Of a DNA stretch of 64,000 bases, positions 33,009-44,636 are shown one piece after another. Positions within the stretch are counted from its first letter, which is position 1; each line of letters begins with the position of its first letter. This DNA comes from Aphrocallistes beatrix (Eukaryota > Porifera > Hexactinellida > Sceptrulophora > Aphrocallistidae), in contig OY725502.1 of NCBI GenBank assembly GCA_963281255.1, positions 1,240,001 through 1,304,000 on the forward strand. Direction: 5' to 3'. The position numbers and the translations under genes were made by a program. The notes beneath the pieces are model-generated. The model was not told where the DNA came from and searched no databases. It worked only from the letters and a program-made list of their open reading frames with translations.

Positions 33009-33540
33009 CAGTGGTTATTAACTTTATTTGCACGATTTCCCCCTTCGTGGTACCCAATCATGATTTTTCTCCTTGTATTTCTCTACGCATCCCAAAATAT
33101 TGAACTGGTATGAAAAAAAATTTATTTTACCAACACAATATAGTTAGTATAATGACTACAGATTTAATCATTCTTCGACATTATGTTCAATGTAATATAT
33201 AACTAAGATGTAGTGAAGGCTTTAAATGTCCATTAGATAGATTTTCTTCACATTTTATACTATTGGGTCCAGATTGTTATTTATTTGTCAAGTTAGTATT
33301 GTTTTCTATTCATCAATATTTGGAATCCTGGAAGAATAGATTGTAATTAGTAATTTGGTCGTAATTCTGGGGTTGAAAATAGGGTTTCATTTCTGAACAA
33401 TTGCCGCGTAATTCTGAAATTTTACATTTTACTATCAGTATCACTGTAGTCTGTACTTTTTCTGAGAAATATTCTAGCATCCTAGATCCTACACACTTCC
33501 CCCCAGAAATGCTGAAATTTCCCCCGGTTAAGAATCCCTG
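33009..33540. mobile_element. hAT-like non-autonomous element at the 5' end of the truncated GLRX5 copy
   Basis: Ends CAGTGGTTATTAAC and GTTAAGAATCCCTG form imperfect inverted repeats of hAT style. The flanks CTCTACAT (33,001-33,008) and CTCTGCAT (33,541-33,548) match at 7 of 8 bases, as for an aged 8-bp target duplication. CTCTGCAT is also the native GLRX5 coding sequence at this point (26,307-26,314). About 530 bp; no transposase recognised. Confidence 0.65.
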
Positions 33541-33947
33541 CTCTGCATTGTCATATACGACTCAGCTCAACAGAGAAAACAAGCAACGATGAGGACACTG
33601 GCATAAGCGCTGTAACACAGCGAATTCGAGAATTCATTAGCTCGGACAAAGTGGTCGTGTTCATGAAGGGAGTGCCGGAGAGACCGATGTGCGGATTCAG
33701 TCGCGCGGTGGTCCAGATTCTACAGCTGCACGGGGTCCAGTTCTCCGCATTCAACGTGCTCGATGACGAGGAGGTGAGGGCGGGGATCAAGGAGCACACT
33801 GGGTGGCCTACGATACCACAGGTGTTCTTCAATGGAGAACTGATAGGAGGCATGGACATCCTGCTGCAGATGCACCAGAATAAAGAGATCCTGACAGAGT
33901 TGGAGAAGATAGGCATTACCTCGTCACTAGCTTCTGATGCTGACTGA
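33541..33947 (+). pseudogene. GLRX5: Truncated GLRX5 copy
   Basis: Nearly identical to GLRX5 from about residue 37 to the stop, including the CGFS site, but the presequence and start codon are missing and the 5' side is replaced by a hAT-like element. The first in-frame ATG (33,663) would start at the MKGVP segment, losing the first helix and strand. One Gly-to-Asp and one Ile-to-Val change are visible, no stop. Probably a pseudogene unless a new upstream exon supplies a start. Confidence 0.85.
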
Positions 33948-34037
33948 CTGTTTATCGTAGTTTTAAATACTAATTAATGATACAGTGTTCTCTCGATCAC
34001 TTATTGGGATTGTTAATTAATGAATTATCGGACTTAC

Positions 34038-34198
34038 TTGTTAGAACTTGAGCTGAAAACGACAGCTAGATAATCCTCTCCTCCTGTCAGATAGTCAAAA
34101 GAGTATTGGTTGCCTCCTGTCGGGCTAGCTAGGAGATATCTCGCAGTTTCATTATCTTCCCAGTGAGGACACTCTGTTAGTCTGAGTAGGTTGAACAT
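34038..34198 (-). pseudogene. HPS6: Duplicate of HPS6 exon 1
   Basis: Same 161-nt segment as HPS6 exon 1, with the ATG and GTAAGT donor kept and an Ile-to-Val change. No other HPS6 exon follows on this strand. It came along with the truncated GLRX5 copy (33,541-34,257 against 26,309-27,036). Without downstream exons it cannot make HPS6. Confidence 0.85.
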
Positions 34199-34264
34199 AG
34201 ACTCGATTACGATACAAGATTGTTTCTAATTCGCTGTGGAATAATAGAACGGTACAGATTATTA

Positions 34265-37200
34265 AAAAGATAACATGGAAAGTTCAATATAAATGTTTGA
34301 GGGTACAGAGTAGAGTACAATGTGTTATCGTTTGACTTTACTGACAAAAAGGTAGCTAGTGGATAAGGCTTTTTTCTAACACTAGGTTTATTTATGCTTC
34401 GAAATTTCGAATGGAAACGTAAAATATCAAGTAAGGACATTAAGCATTCCATTGGTAGTACTGTGGATTGAGAACACTTCAATCCGCCTAATTATTCGCC
34501 CTACAAGGACGATGAAATCTAGATTTGATAGATTTTATTAGAAAATCCCTAGATGCTAACCTTCTTATACAATTTTATTTATTAATGACTAATTTATGGA
34601 CTGTTCTTGAGGCAGATTATTCCTATTTAGCATTCTTAATAGACACAAAAGCGACTGGTGGGAGTAAATCCCTGAATTCAGTGTAAAATCTTGGCATGGT
34701 TGGCAACGTATGCGGAAATCTCGCCTATGAAAATTTCATCGCGGAATTTTTTTGCTTGGGAATTTTATCTCATTAGAAATTAAAATAATCGGGCACTAAT
34801 ATGGAAGAGGCAGGAGTGGAGTATGTTGAAAATAAGGAGTGAAAAATTGAGGCTTTTGATTGAGAAATAGTTAAGAACTGAAAATACAAGGGATGAAATT
34901 TCCGAGGGACGAAAATTCCATTGCGAGATTTCCGACATTCATATATGGCAAGTTTCACCATCACCAGTCTGAAAGATTGAATCAAATTAAGGGAAGAGAT
35001 TCATTTCATAAAGAATACAAATACAATCGAAACTAAGATAACTAAGAACAATAAAAAGTAATTCTAGAGTGATAGGACAAACGCCTCATACAGGTAGAAA
35101 GGAGAGAAGTAACTTATTGAAGGGGACACAGCTATTCTAAGACTGGTCTATAGCTCGTGAGATCAGCTTCAGAGCATCCATCATCTGGTCCTCAGTGATG
35201 ATTAGCGGGGGCGTCATTCTGAACCAGTAGTCCAAGCTGTTCTTGCAGATGATTCCGTTGTCTCGCAGCTTCTCTATCACTCTCCCTGCCTTAACGCCAC
35301 CGCTGGGATTCAGTAGCACAGCATTCATCAGTCCTTTGCCTCGTACACCCGCTACGACGCCAGGCCGCATCTTACAAATTTCTCTGCGGAATATCTCACC
35401 CATCTTGAAAGAATTCTCAGGCATCTTCTCTTCTACTATTGCCTTCAGAGAGGCAATAGCCACAGCTGAGGCGAGGGGATTACCTCCAAAGGTGGATCCA
35501 TGCGTTCCTGACTTCATCATGGACATCAAGTGGTCGTCCGCTAGTACAGCTGATATCGGCATCAATCCACCCGACAGAGCCTTGCCTAGTACCAGTACGT
35601 CAGGACGCACTGACTCGTAGTGACAAGTTAGTAGCTTGCCGCTCCTAAGGAATGCACCTAGAATCAAACTTTTACACAAACTGCCAATATTTGGAATAAT
35701 GGTAGTGAATGATAGTTGTAAAGTTGGATAGAGCTTAATTAAGTTTAATTACTGTCCAGTTAGCTAACCTTCCAAGCCCAGACTGAATCTCGTCGGCGAT
35801 GAAAAGGACATTATACTTGGTACACAGCTCCCGCACTTTTGTTAGGTATCCATCGTCCGGGACATTAATCCCGCCCTCCCCCTGGATCGGTTCGACATGG
35901 AACGCAGCCACGTGGTTATCTTTCAGAGCGTGCTCGAGTGCGGGGATGTTGTTGAATGGGATGGCCAGGAAGCCGGGGGTGTAGGGCCCGTAGCCGATGT
36001 AGCAGGCAGGGTCAGTGCTAGCACTGGCAGCAGCAATGCTCCTGCCCCAGAAGTTACCAGAACAGAATACCACTTTAGCTTGGTTGATCGGGATCCCTTT
36101 CACCTAAAGGCGGAGCGTTAGTGTTCCTACTTTCTAACTAGATTGATGATGTTGCTGCACATGTGTGCTACCATACGTGAATACGGGGACGGATTTTTGT
36201 TAAACTGGCCTTATGGTTTAGGTTATGTATAAACTAGGAGTAGAGTAGGTGTGTGTATGTTTGTGTGTGTGCGTATAAGGCACTCTCAGCTCCAATGAGG
36301 AGGTTGGGAGGAATGGTGTACAGGCTCGAACAAGCTCCTGATACGGTGTGCACTCTGGAAAGTTCTTCTTGGTAAATATTCGAGAATCGTCCTTGATAGT
36401 AGTAGTAGTAGAGGTGTAGTCACTCGAGCTCTGAAGCTTTGTCGAGATTTCTGGAAGTCGCGAAACTTTCTGTTTGACCTCATGGCACTGCATCGAGGCA
36501 GGTTAGAGTTCATTGCACCACTTCATATATGAATATTGTGTAGGCGTTAGTGCGGGTTTACCGTTATCACCGATTCTCTCACACACGTATATCCTCTTGT
36601 ATTGAGAAGTTAAATCAGATTTACAATGTAAGGTTGAGGGTTTTCTACCTATAGATTAGCACAAAAAAGGCAGGATGAGTAGCGTCGAAAGACATTGAAA
36701 TTTGAATGATTCTATTTAGGAACGAAGTATGTATTTTTCAAATAAAATTGAAGGGAATATTAATGGAACTCGTTCAGAGTTTCTGGAAATCGCGTGTAAG
36801 ATAGATAATTAACCAAATGAGGGCAATTAGATTCAGGGTTATAATGCCAATTCACATCTAACTCGTATGAAAACAATTTGAACCTCCTTTTACCCCAAAC
36901 CCACTTCTAAATAAACGTCATTATCTAGAAGTAAATACAAGGTTAAATTTATAGGTGGGAAATTGGGAAATTTAACATCCTATATGCGTTCGTGAATCGG
37001 ACATATTCTTCCCTAGCTTTATCCATTAAGACTGTTTAGTGGGTAATAAACATATTTCCTGTCATAAACGATACCATCATCTTAACTCGAAATTCGGAAT
37101 CCTACGATCATTCAGAATAATAACGCCATAGAGGAATCATCTTATAGAATAAACTTCAGCATCAATAATTCGAAACAAGGCACAGTAGAACTTCTCAAAG

Positions 37201-39677
37201 GACCATTGCTGATCGTTAATAATAATGATCACAAATCAATTACAAGTCCTTGCACCTAGCTCAATTCAATGCACTTGTACATTCAATTTAACACTGTTTT
37301 CGGAACCTTTTTCACTGTCGAAATTGATTTTTTTGTTATTTAAATTAGCTAGGACATTCTTTATCAAATGTTGGAACATTAAAGTATACCTGTCTGATAA
37401 GGAGAGCAGAACTTTGAGAGGTTATGCTGTGAGCCTCAATCGTAAAAAAATAACATAATTAATTGACGTATTTTTCGGAAAGATCAAGCGGGGGAATAAT
37501 AAGATGATTTCTACAAAATAGGAAGCAGTTTGAAGAGATAAATAAGATAAAGATGAAAGATATTTTACCAGGAAACTGTATGCAATACATAGATAACTTT
37601 GATAGATCATAGGAGCTAGAAGTACGTATGATACCAGGTAGCCAGGAGTCAAGAGACTATCCTAAACTATCTAATCAAAGGAATGTAGAGTATATACTCA
37701 GAACCAAATACAATGGCTACATCATCCTCTAATATGATGAAGTAGACCTCCATAATTTATAGCATTTCAAGCGGATACGTATTTGATTAGAAAGAAGAGT
37801 ATTTCATAGCTAACAGATGCATGATTAACATTGGATGAAAATGAGTAGAAGAGGGGCGTAAGAAAAATAAAAGAACACCATCACCTAGAGTATCGAATGA
37901 GTCAGATCCTATCTGAGATTAGCTGTCAGCAAGTTAAGTAAACGAATATGCGAGCGAAGGTTTCGGTAACGGAGTTTCGAAACAAGTTAAAGCTTCAATG
38001 TCATTCTGGCAACCAATGGAATTAATGGAATTTATTAGCCTAAATAATACAATTTAGTATAATGGTAGGTGAAAGTTAACAATGTACATGCAATAAAAAT
38101 ATATTAAATAACATAGTACTCAATGTCTCGTGCTGAGAAATACACCATTTACTTAACTCCCGTTGTGTCAAGTATAAGTAGAGCAATGAAATAATAATTC
38201 AAGAATTGATGGATAGAATTTTTACATGCACAATTTGAATATAGTTTACAATAGCTAAATACCCACAGCATTCTACCACCAAGATTGGATAATGATATGC
38301 CCAACATCTCAAAAACACATCTAACAACACCTCTAATATTCTGAAACTAATTATGCTATGAAGATGAATCAAGTCATTACACATCACATATCAGTCATAC
38401 TGACTCGAGAGACACTTTGTCGTGTAAGAATGAATTAACGATTATCCTATGCACTTCCATTCAACACTTAACAACCAATTAGGAAATGAGAACAGATCCA
38501 TCCTAGAAAAGAGAAACGAAGAATTTCATTCCTAAACCATACCTGGCTACCTAAACTATTCAAACGACTTGGAACCACAGAACATCTCCCCACTGATTCC
38601 ACTTCAGACCACATTATAATACAGTTTGTAAGTCTCGGTATGTTTAATGAACAATACCAAGGTTGGGCTCTATGGCTATTTATGATAATATCATTCAAAC
38701 CATTAGTTAAACCATATCTTGAAATAGAGTCAAAATTCAAAATGGAGCAAACATTCAAACTTGGCATGTTATGACACCTCAAAAAGGCTGACGGCGGGAT
38801 CTAAGTACTATCTTATATCATGCAAAAGATGGTTAGTACAAATTGAAGAGCCTTACCCTACATTAATTTCTCATTTTAAAGATATTAGCTATAAAATCAA
38901 AAGTACTAACCTAGCTGATTCCCATGATTATTCCTAATACGTAAAATATATATCTATACAAAATCAACAAAGTTAGCTCCCTTTCATCCTTTCAGACATG
39001 TGAAACATAAATACTCACAAATGAATAGAACTCACCTCGTATCCCCATCTCCTGGCTAACTTCACTGATGTTTCTGCAGCCTCCACTCCTCCATTCATGG
39101 GCAGCAGCTTGTCATACCCGAACAGCTGAGTGGCATACTTGGCGAATTCTCCTAGCTTGTTGTTGTAGAAGTTGCGGCCTGTTATTGTCAAGGTGTGAGA
39201 TTGCTCCTTCATAGCAGCTACGATCTTTGGGTGACAATGTCCCTGGTTAGCGACACAGAATCCAGTCAGGAAGTCATAGTAGTGGCGGCCGTCTACATCC
39301 CATACATCTACTCCTTGGGCCTTGGCAATAGCGAACTCCTTGAGTGGTGTGTAGTTTCCTGCAACGTGATTCGCATAGTCTTCTTCTATCTGTTTATATC
39401 TGTCACTGGTGTTATTCTCCGCCTGAGGATTGGCAGAACGGGAGCGGACGGTGGAAAGGGTAGCAGGAGCTCGTTGGATGTAGGAGGGTCTAGGTATGAG
39501 GTTGAGTAGCCTGGAAAACGCCATCGCTCAGCTAACACGAGGCAAAATCACAGCGTTACATACAGTACAGGGATAAATTGTACATAGGTTATATAATGCG
39601 TGGAACGGTGAGCAAAATTTCAACATTGAAATTATATTGGAGTTATTGAGATGGAAAGTTATGGAACTATTAGAATT
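34265..39677 (-). repeat. Right arm of large inverted duplication (OAT copy B)
   Basis: Reverse complement of about 27,928-32,335. It is about 1 kb longer than the left arm because of extra sequence at roughly 37,640-38,660 inside the first OAT intron, where I recognise no gene or element ends. Confidence 0.85.
35137..39524 (-). CDS. OAT: Ornithine aminotransferase, copy B
   Basis: Exons 39524-39036, 36103-35769 and 35644-35137 have exactly the same lengths as copy A and give 443 residues with no stop. Catalytic residues are as in copy A. Differences cluster in exon 1, around residues 37-85 (for example [10 protein letters not shown] for [14 protein letters not shown] for TSSC), with a few in exon 3 (VIEK for LMDK, NSL for NRF). 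Here the position matching human Tyr85 is Phe, a milder change than the Ser of copy A. The Lys of the PLP site and the VEPIQGE and YWFRMTPP residues are intact. Copies A and B converge, with 3' ends facing each other. Confidence 0.92.
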
Positions 39678-40508
39678 CTCTGTGTGAAACAAGATATAAA
39701 TTAGTTATTTAGATATTCGGATGCTTAGAGCACAATTCTGAATTAAAATAGGTTTATTCTCTGATGATTACTATTTCATTTCTAGATACTATTTATATTA
39801 TCTTCTTGTTTCACAGAGATGTTCATGCATCAAGCATGATCGAGCATCTAGTGACCTGATAAAATACAAACTATGGATAGGAAGTAGTTAATAATTTTAG
39901 TAGTAAAAATCAAAATTGACAATTGTCAATACACCGCATGACCTAGGAAAGATAGTCAAACGGTTGTGAAAGAAAGCGTACATTATTCAAATTAGAGGAT
40001 TCACAGGGAATATAATAATAATAATAAACTGAATCCAAAATTGCCAGACTAGGACATTCAACCCTGAAACAACTCCACAACTCCAACCATCAGATCTCAG
40101 TTCGAGATTACACTGGACGCCACTTAACACAGAGAACCTAACAACAACATATCCCCATCGACATATCAGCATGTAGATATTTTAGCATTTCAAACAAACT
40201 ATGCAACCAATTTATCTGAATTTTTCGTCAAAGTCACAAATTTATTCTTTCATGGGTGCCTGGACCCCCACGGACCCCCACGGCCCACGGGGTCCCCCCA
40301 GGTTTTACGCCTATGCTAAGGGGTATCAATAGTTTAAATATACTATCAGCCTACTTTACTCTCTATTCAAATTGCAGTTTATATTCATCCAAACGAGATT
40401 ATTGCATCATTTTGAATATTATTTGAAATGCTCTACTTATATTCAGGAGTCCAGTAAGTAAGTATCTCCATAGCAAGTGTCATTGAGTACAGTTGTGTTT
40501 ACACTCAC

Positions 40509-40985
40509 CTCGTATCCCCATCTCCTGGCTAGTTTGACTGAGGCCTCTGCAGCCTCGACTCCAGAGTTCATAGGCAGCAGTTTGTCATACCCGAACAGCT
40601 CAGTGGCATACTTGGCGTACTCCCCTAGCACGTCGTTGTAGAAGTTACGGCCTGTGATTGTCAAAGTGTCAGCTTGTTCTCCCAGAGCGGCTACGATCTT
40701 AGGATGCCTGTGGCCCTGACATAAGGTCCCGAATGCTGCCATGAAATCGTAATAAGGCCGTCCGTCAACATCCCAAGCTACCACACCCTCTCCCCTCATG
40801 AGAACTAGGTCATCGAGAGCTGTGTAGTTGCTGGCGACATGTTTACTGTAATCTTCTGTTACCTGCTTTGTCCTGTCACTCAGTAACGTTCTCGAAGCAG
40901 TGGAGAAACAAGATGGCGAGATGACTGGAGAGATCTGATGGAAAGGGCCGCGTACTAAGCCAAGTATCCTACTCAACCGCAACAT
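40509..40985 (-). CDS. OAT: Third OAT first exon, diverged (alternative or orphan exon)
   Basis: A 159-codon exon homologous to OAT exon 1: its own presequence (MLRLSRILGLVRG), [29 protein letters not shown] and LLPMNSGVEAAEAS, ending at a GAG|GTGAGT donor in the same phase as the other copies. It keeps the canonical NSGVEA that copies A and B have lost. No matching exons 2 and 3 are present before copy B exon 1, so it could be an alternative first exon splicing to copy B exons 2-3 (36,103 and 35,644), or a relic. The track frame runs on to 40,443 but that part is intron. Confidence 0.75.
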
Positions 40986-42130
40986 CTAAGCATACAATTA
41001 ATTAAATAACGGAGTCTAATGTAATTTCTTGGTTGTATGTATAGGTAGGATATATGCAATATTAGAGGATTGAGATGTTGCAATTTCAGACGTACACTTC
41101 GCTTGATGGATAAGAAAAGCGATATGGTAGGGTTGTAAAACATTTTGGATGATTTCAAAACTGTTATGCCTTGATTCACATTGAATTATTAAAAAGGTGC
41201 GAACAGTCATAACGTAATAGTATGATACCCTCATCCTTTTTTGCTTGAAATGCTTTATTTCTGCATAGTTAAAATAAAACGAATTCTGAACATTGTTGAC
41301 ATAAAGAAATAAAGGATAAATAAACTTTAATGAAACACTACATAAGCCTCTTCCAAAGAAACAATCTTCTGCTCTTTTCAATTTTCAAACCATTTTTTAA
41401 GAACTTTTTCTGACCTCTTCTGGGCTTTTTTGAGTCATTTTTTAGAGCTTTCTAGCTGCATCTGGATTTGCTGTATTTTTTCTTGCATCAGATTTGCTTT
41501 CGAATCGTTTTTAGTATAATTTTGTAGAAAAAAAATCGGTAGTGTATTTTTTTTTAAAATGGTCTTTATTATTTTCGTCAACAATCCACGGCTCCACGCA
41601 ATCCTAATTCCGAAATTTACCACTCACGTATCTCGAGCCAAGATGAATGTCATCGTTCACAAGTATGTATTCTGGCCCAAGGTGTGCACAATTCAATTTT
41701 TAATTAAATACGAATTCATAATCTATGATAAAAATGAGATCTTTACTCAAGAAGACATGCATTATTGGTTGGCAGCGAAACTGAAGGCAACACCATAGAG
41801 CTATTATTCAACCGCAGAGTTTCCAAGGTGCAAAGATCATCATAAATGACTTGGGGTACCAATTCCTAATCCAAACACCCTAATATTTCAAAATTCCATG
41901 AATAACGTGTAATTTACTTCTAAAATTTAAATTATAAGCTTTATTAGTTATCTTCTGTTCAGTACGGGTACGTACGTACATTTTACGAACAGAAGAGGAG
42001 CATCAGATTACCAAAGACAAATCATTGTTGTGAAAGAGCAGCTGTAGCAGTGAATATTTGAGTTAGTACTGAGCTACAATAATATCTTAGATTGCAGCTA
42101 GCTATACAACTCACAGATGTCGTCTACCCT
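40986..42130. other. Intergenic stretch, nothing recognised
   Basis: AT-rich. A plus-strand open frame at 41,559-41,798 has no recognisable domain or splice context. No gene can be supported. Confidence 0.35.
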
Positions 42131-42274
42131 TTACAAGGAACAGTTAAAACTAAGACTGCTCCTCAAGATCATAGACGTTACAGCTGCTGCTTCTGAGATC
42201 ATCTCGCGTATTTCATCACTTGCTCCGAGCTTACTAACGACTAACTCTCTAAACTGTTTCGTTATCAATAAAAT
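42131..42274 (-). CDS. Orphan C-terminal coding exon, unassigned
   Basis: A minus-strand stretch follows a good acceptor (TTGCCTCTAG) and reads 47 residues to a stop: ILLITKQFRELVVSK, then LGASDEIREMISEAAAV, then TSMILRSSLSF. The amphipathic, non-repetitive composition looks like real protein. CCDC22 ends 134 bp upstream, and although its last codons contain a GTAAGT the phase does not allow joining. So this may be the last exon of another gene whose remaining exons lie upstream of CCDC22, or an alternative CCDC22 end. I cannot name it. Confidence 0.4.
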   Translation of the reverse strand: MLLITKQFRELVVSKLGASDEIREMISEAAAVTSMILRSSLSFNCSL

Positions 42275-42407
42275 CTAGAGGCAATCTACCGATCATACGT
42301 ACATATTTCATTTGAATATCCATATATAACTAGAATAGCACATACCACGGAAATAGGGTTATTCTACAAAATAATTATTTGTACACTGTCTAAACACTGA
42401 GATATCA

Positions 42408-44309
42408 CTACTTACTTGCAGCCGCTATCTTAGCCTTCAGTTCTTCATTCTCATTCTTGAGAGCCTGGTAGTCCTTCTGCATACTCTTCAGGTTCCTTCC
42501 CACCTCTTTCGCTTTCTCATCACTGATCTGATCTTCCAGATCCTTTATAGACCTATCGATTGACCCGGTCTGCTCGATTGTGTTGATTATCTCACCGAAA
42601 GTGCTGTGTAGTGAAACTAGATTTTTATATAAATTCCTTAGAGATTCACTTTTCTTTGCTTCTTTAAAGAACTTTTCATCCGCCAGAGCAAAGACCCTGC
42701 CGATCTTCCCTTCGAGTTGGTTGATCTCTTTCTGTACCTGCTTCATATCAAACAGGACACGCTCTATCTCCTTTTTCTGCTTCTGGATGTTGGCTAGAAT
42801 CTCCATGATGCGTTTGGTGTAGGAATTCCTCTGAGTGTCCTTATTCATTCTCTCATACTCTTCCTTCAGCTGCGCTAGACTTGCGTCTTTGACCTGACTC
42901 TCTAACGCACACTCCTTAATCGCCTCCTTAAGTTCTCGAGACTTCTTCATCTCCTTCTCAATCTCCAGTTTCTCGTTGTCAGCAGTATCGCTGAGTGCGC
43001 GCAATTGCTTGTACAATTGGATTCGCTTCTCTTCCCAGGCTTCAGAAGCGGCCTTTATCCTAGCTAATATCTCCTCGATCACATTATCCATCTTCTCAGC
43101 ATTCGCCTCTCCCTCCTCTGTAGTGTCCCCAGCCAGCTCCAGTACTCGCCTCTTCTGCTTTATCAGCTCCCGATTCTCTTTGTTTTTCTGCTGCAGCTGC
43201 AACAGCTGTTCCCACATGGACTGAGTGCTCAACTCGAGGCGGTTGATCTCCAACTCTGTGCTGGCAATCTTCTGAGACAGCTCGGCTAGCCTCTCAGTCA
43301 GCTCATCTCGTAGCTGCTCTCGCTGCTTTTTAGGGTCTTCTGGCGCCTGAGAGCCAGGCAGCTGGCTGGCTGTTTGAGGCGTGGCCCGAGAGGGCGATTT
43401 AAACTGTGAGAAATGGAACTTCTCAGTGGACTGGAAGACAGACTCGTGGTCTGTGAGGGGAGCTCCTGTGGACTGGAATGAGTCTAAAACATCTGAGAGA
43501 GGATTGGACAGGAGGTTTTGCTGATCATTATGTTGAGCTGACTTTATTCCGCGCCTCATGCCTTCACCCAACTTGTGTAGTAACATCTCTTTGCGCCGCA
43601 CTTGAGTGTTGAATCCGTGTTTGTCTGTCTGCTGCAGCTCCAGATACTCGACTTCAGCCAGTAGCGCTCGCTGAGTATTCAGAAAGTCCAGGCAGGAGGC
43701 AGCCCACGGGTTCCAGTACAGGACTCCGGGACAGTACTGCTGAGAACTGATTGGTGGTAGGAAATTCTTTTCGAAATTCGTTTTGTTTTCTGCTTTGGCG
43801 ATGGTTAGGGGAACAGTCCGGTGCATGCCCTGGCTGCGGAAGTGCCTGATGTGAGGGTCGGAGAAGGGCTTGATGGAGAGAGGGGGAGGGGCGTCGTACT
43901 CCAGCATACAGTCCTGCAGGGCCTTGGTCATGCGTCTCTGTAGCAGGGCCTGCTCGGAGGCGGAGGAGTCCCCCACTGCCCGCGCAGCTTTCGGGAGGGA
44001 CTCGATGAGGAAGACGAATATCCTCCTCCACTCAATCACGTTAGGGTAGAGGAAGGTCTGGTAGCCCACCTCTCCTCTGTAGCCGAGGGCCGTGCATGAG
44101 TCAGCGAGCTGCTGCCCGAGACGGAACTGCTTCGCCACTTGAACGGGGAGGGTCATGGGACAGTTGAATTCTGGCAAGATAGCTGTCAGACATCGGACGG
44201 TTCCCTCCACGACCAGGGCGATGGAGAACTCGGCGAGAGACTGGACATCTTCTGTGGAGCAGCCGAGCTCTTGCAGTGTCGAGATGATAATACGATCAAC
44301 TTCATCCAT
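42408..44309 (-). CDS. CCDC22: CCDC22, CCC complex subunit
   Basis: Intronless gene of 633 residues (human 627). The N-terminal about 110 residues form the NDC80/NUF2-like calponin-homology fold (MDEVDRIIISTLQELG, LVVEGTVRCL, RLGQQLADSCTALGY). A middle region with WNPWAASCLDFLN and a long C-terminal coiled coil from about residue 320 to the end follow. CCDC22 joins CCDC93 and COMMD proteins in the CCC complex, which works with Retriever and WASH in endosomal recycling and also regulates COMMD-linked cullin and NF-kB signalling. The end at NENEELKAKI matches the family's coiled-coil end. Confidence 0.92.
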   Translation of the reverse strand: MDEVDRIIISTLQELGCSTEDVQSLAEFSIALVVEGTVRCLTAILPEFNCPMTLPVQVAKQFRLGQQLADSCTALGYRGEVGYQTFLYPNVIEWRRIFVFLIESLPKAARAVGDSSASEQALLQRRMTKALQDCMLEYDAPPPLSIKPFSDPHIRHFRSQGMHRTVPLTIAKAENKTNFEKNFLPPISSQQYCPGVLYWNPWAASCLDFLNTQRALLAEVEYLELQQTDKHGFNTQVRRKEMLLHKLGEGMRRGIKSAQHNDQQNLLSNPLSDVLDSFQSTGAPLTDHESVFQSTEKFHFSQFKSPSRATPQTASQLPGSQAPEDPKKQREQLRDELTERLAELSQKIASTELEINRLELSTQSMWEQLLQLQQKNKENRELIKQKRRVLELAGDTTEEGEANAEKMDNVIEEILARIKAASEAWEEKRIQLYKQLRALSDTADNEKLEIEKEMKKSRELKEAIKECALESQVKDASLAQLKEEYERMNKDTQRNSYTKRIMEILANIQKQKKEIERVLFDMKQVQKEINQLEGKIGRVFALADEKFFKEAKKSESLRNLYKNLVSLHSTFGEIINTIEQTGSIDRSIKDLEDQISDEKAKEVGRNLKSMQKDYQALKNENEELKAKIAAASK

Positions 44310-44636
44310 TGAATGATGGGAGTCGTATATTTCTATGTACGTACTAGGCAGAGAGATCTAGAGTAAGTATGCACTGTAATCAAGGCATTGACTTCTAGCG
44401 TAACCTAATAACACTTTAAAACGGGTTAGGGTGCGATTCAAAAATTGATAAAAGCAAATCTAGCCTTGTAAATTAACTGGAAAAAGAATGCTATTGTGTT
44501 GGTAGATCCATTCAATACACACAATTACTCGCTTCAGTTGATCAGGGAGATCAATCCTTGCGCAACTCCTACGAGACAATAAAAACAAATTTTGTGGGAC
44601 AGATCACATTATTCTGCAGATTGCATCGTAAAATTC

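Noticed and set aside
38199-38782. Open frames in the extra intron block of OAT copy B
   Set aside because: No domain, composition or splice signals beyond chance in AT-rich DNA.
42408-42418. GTAAGT in the last CCDC22 codons used as a donor to the exon at 42,274
   Set aside because: The resulting phase would hit a stop at once, and the coiled coil already ends where the family ends.
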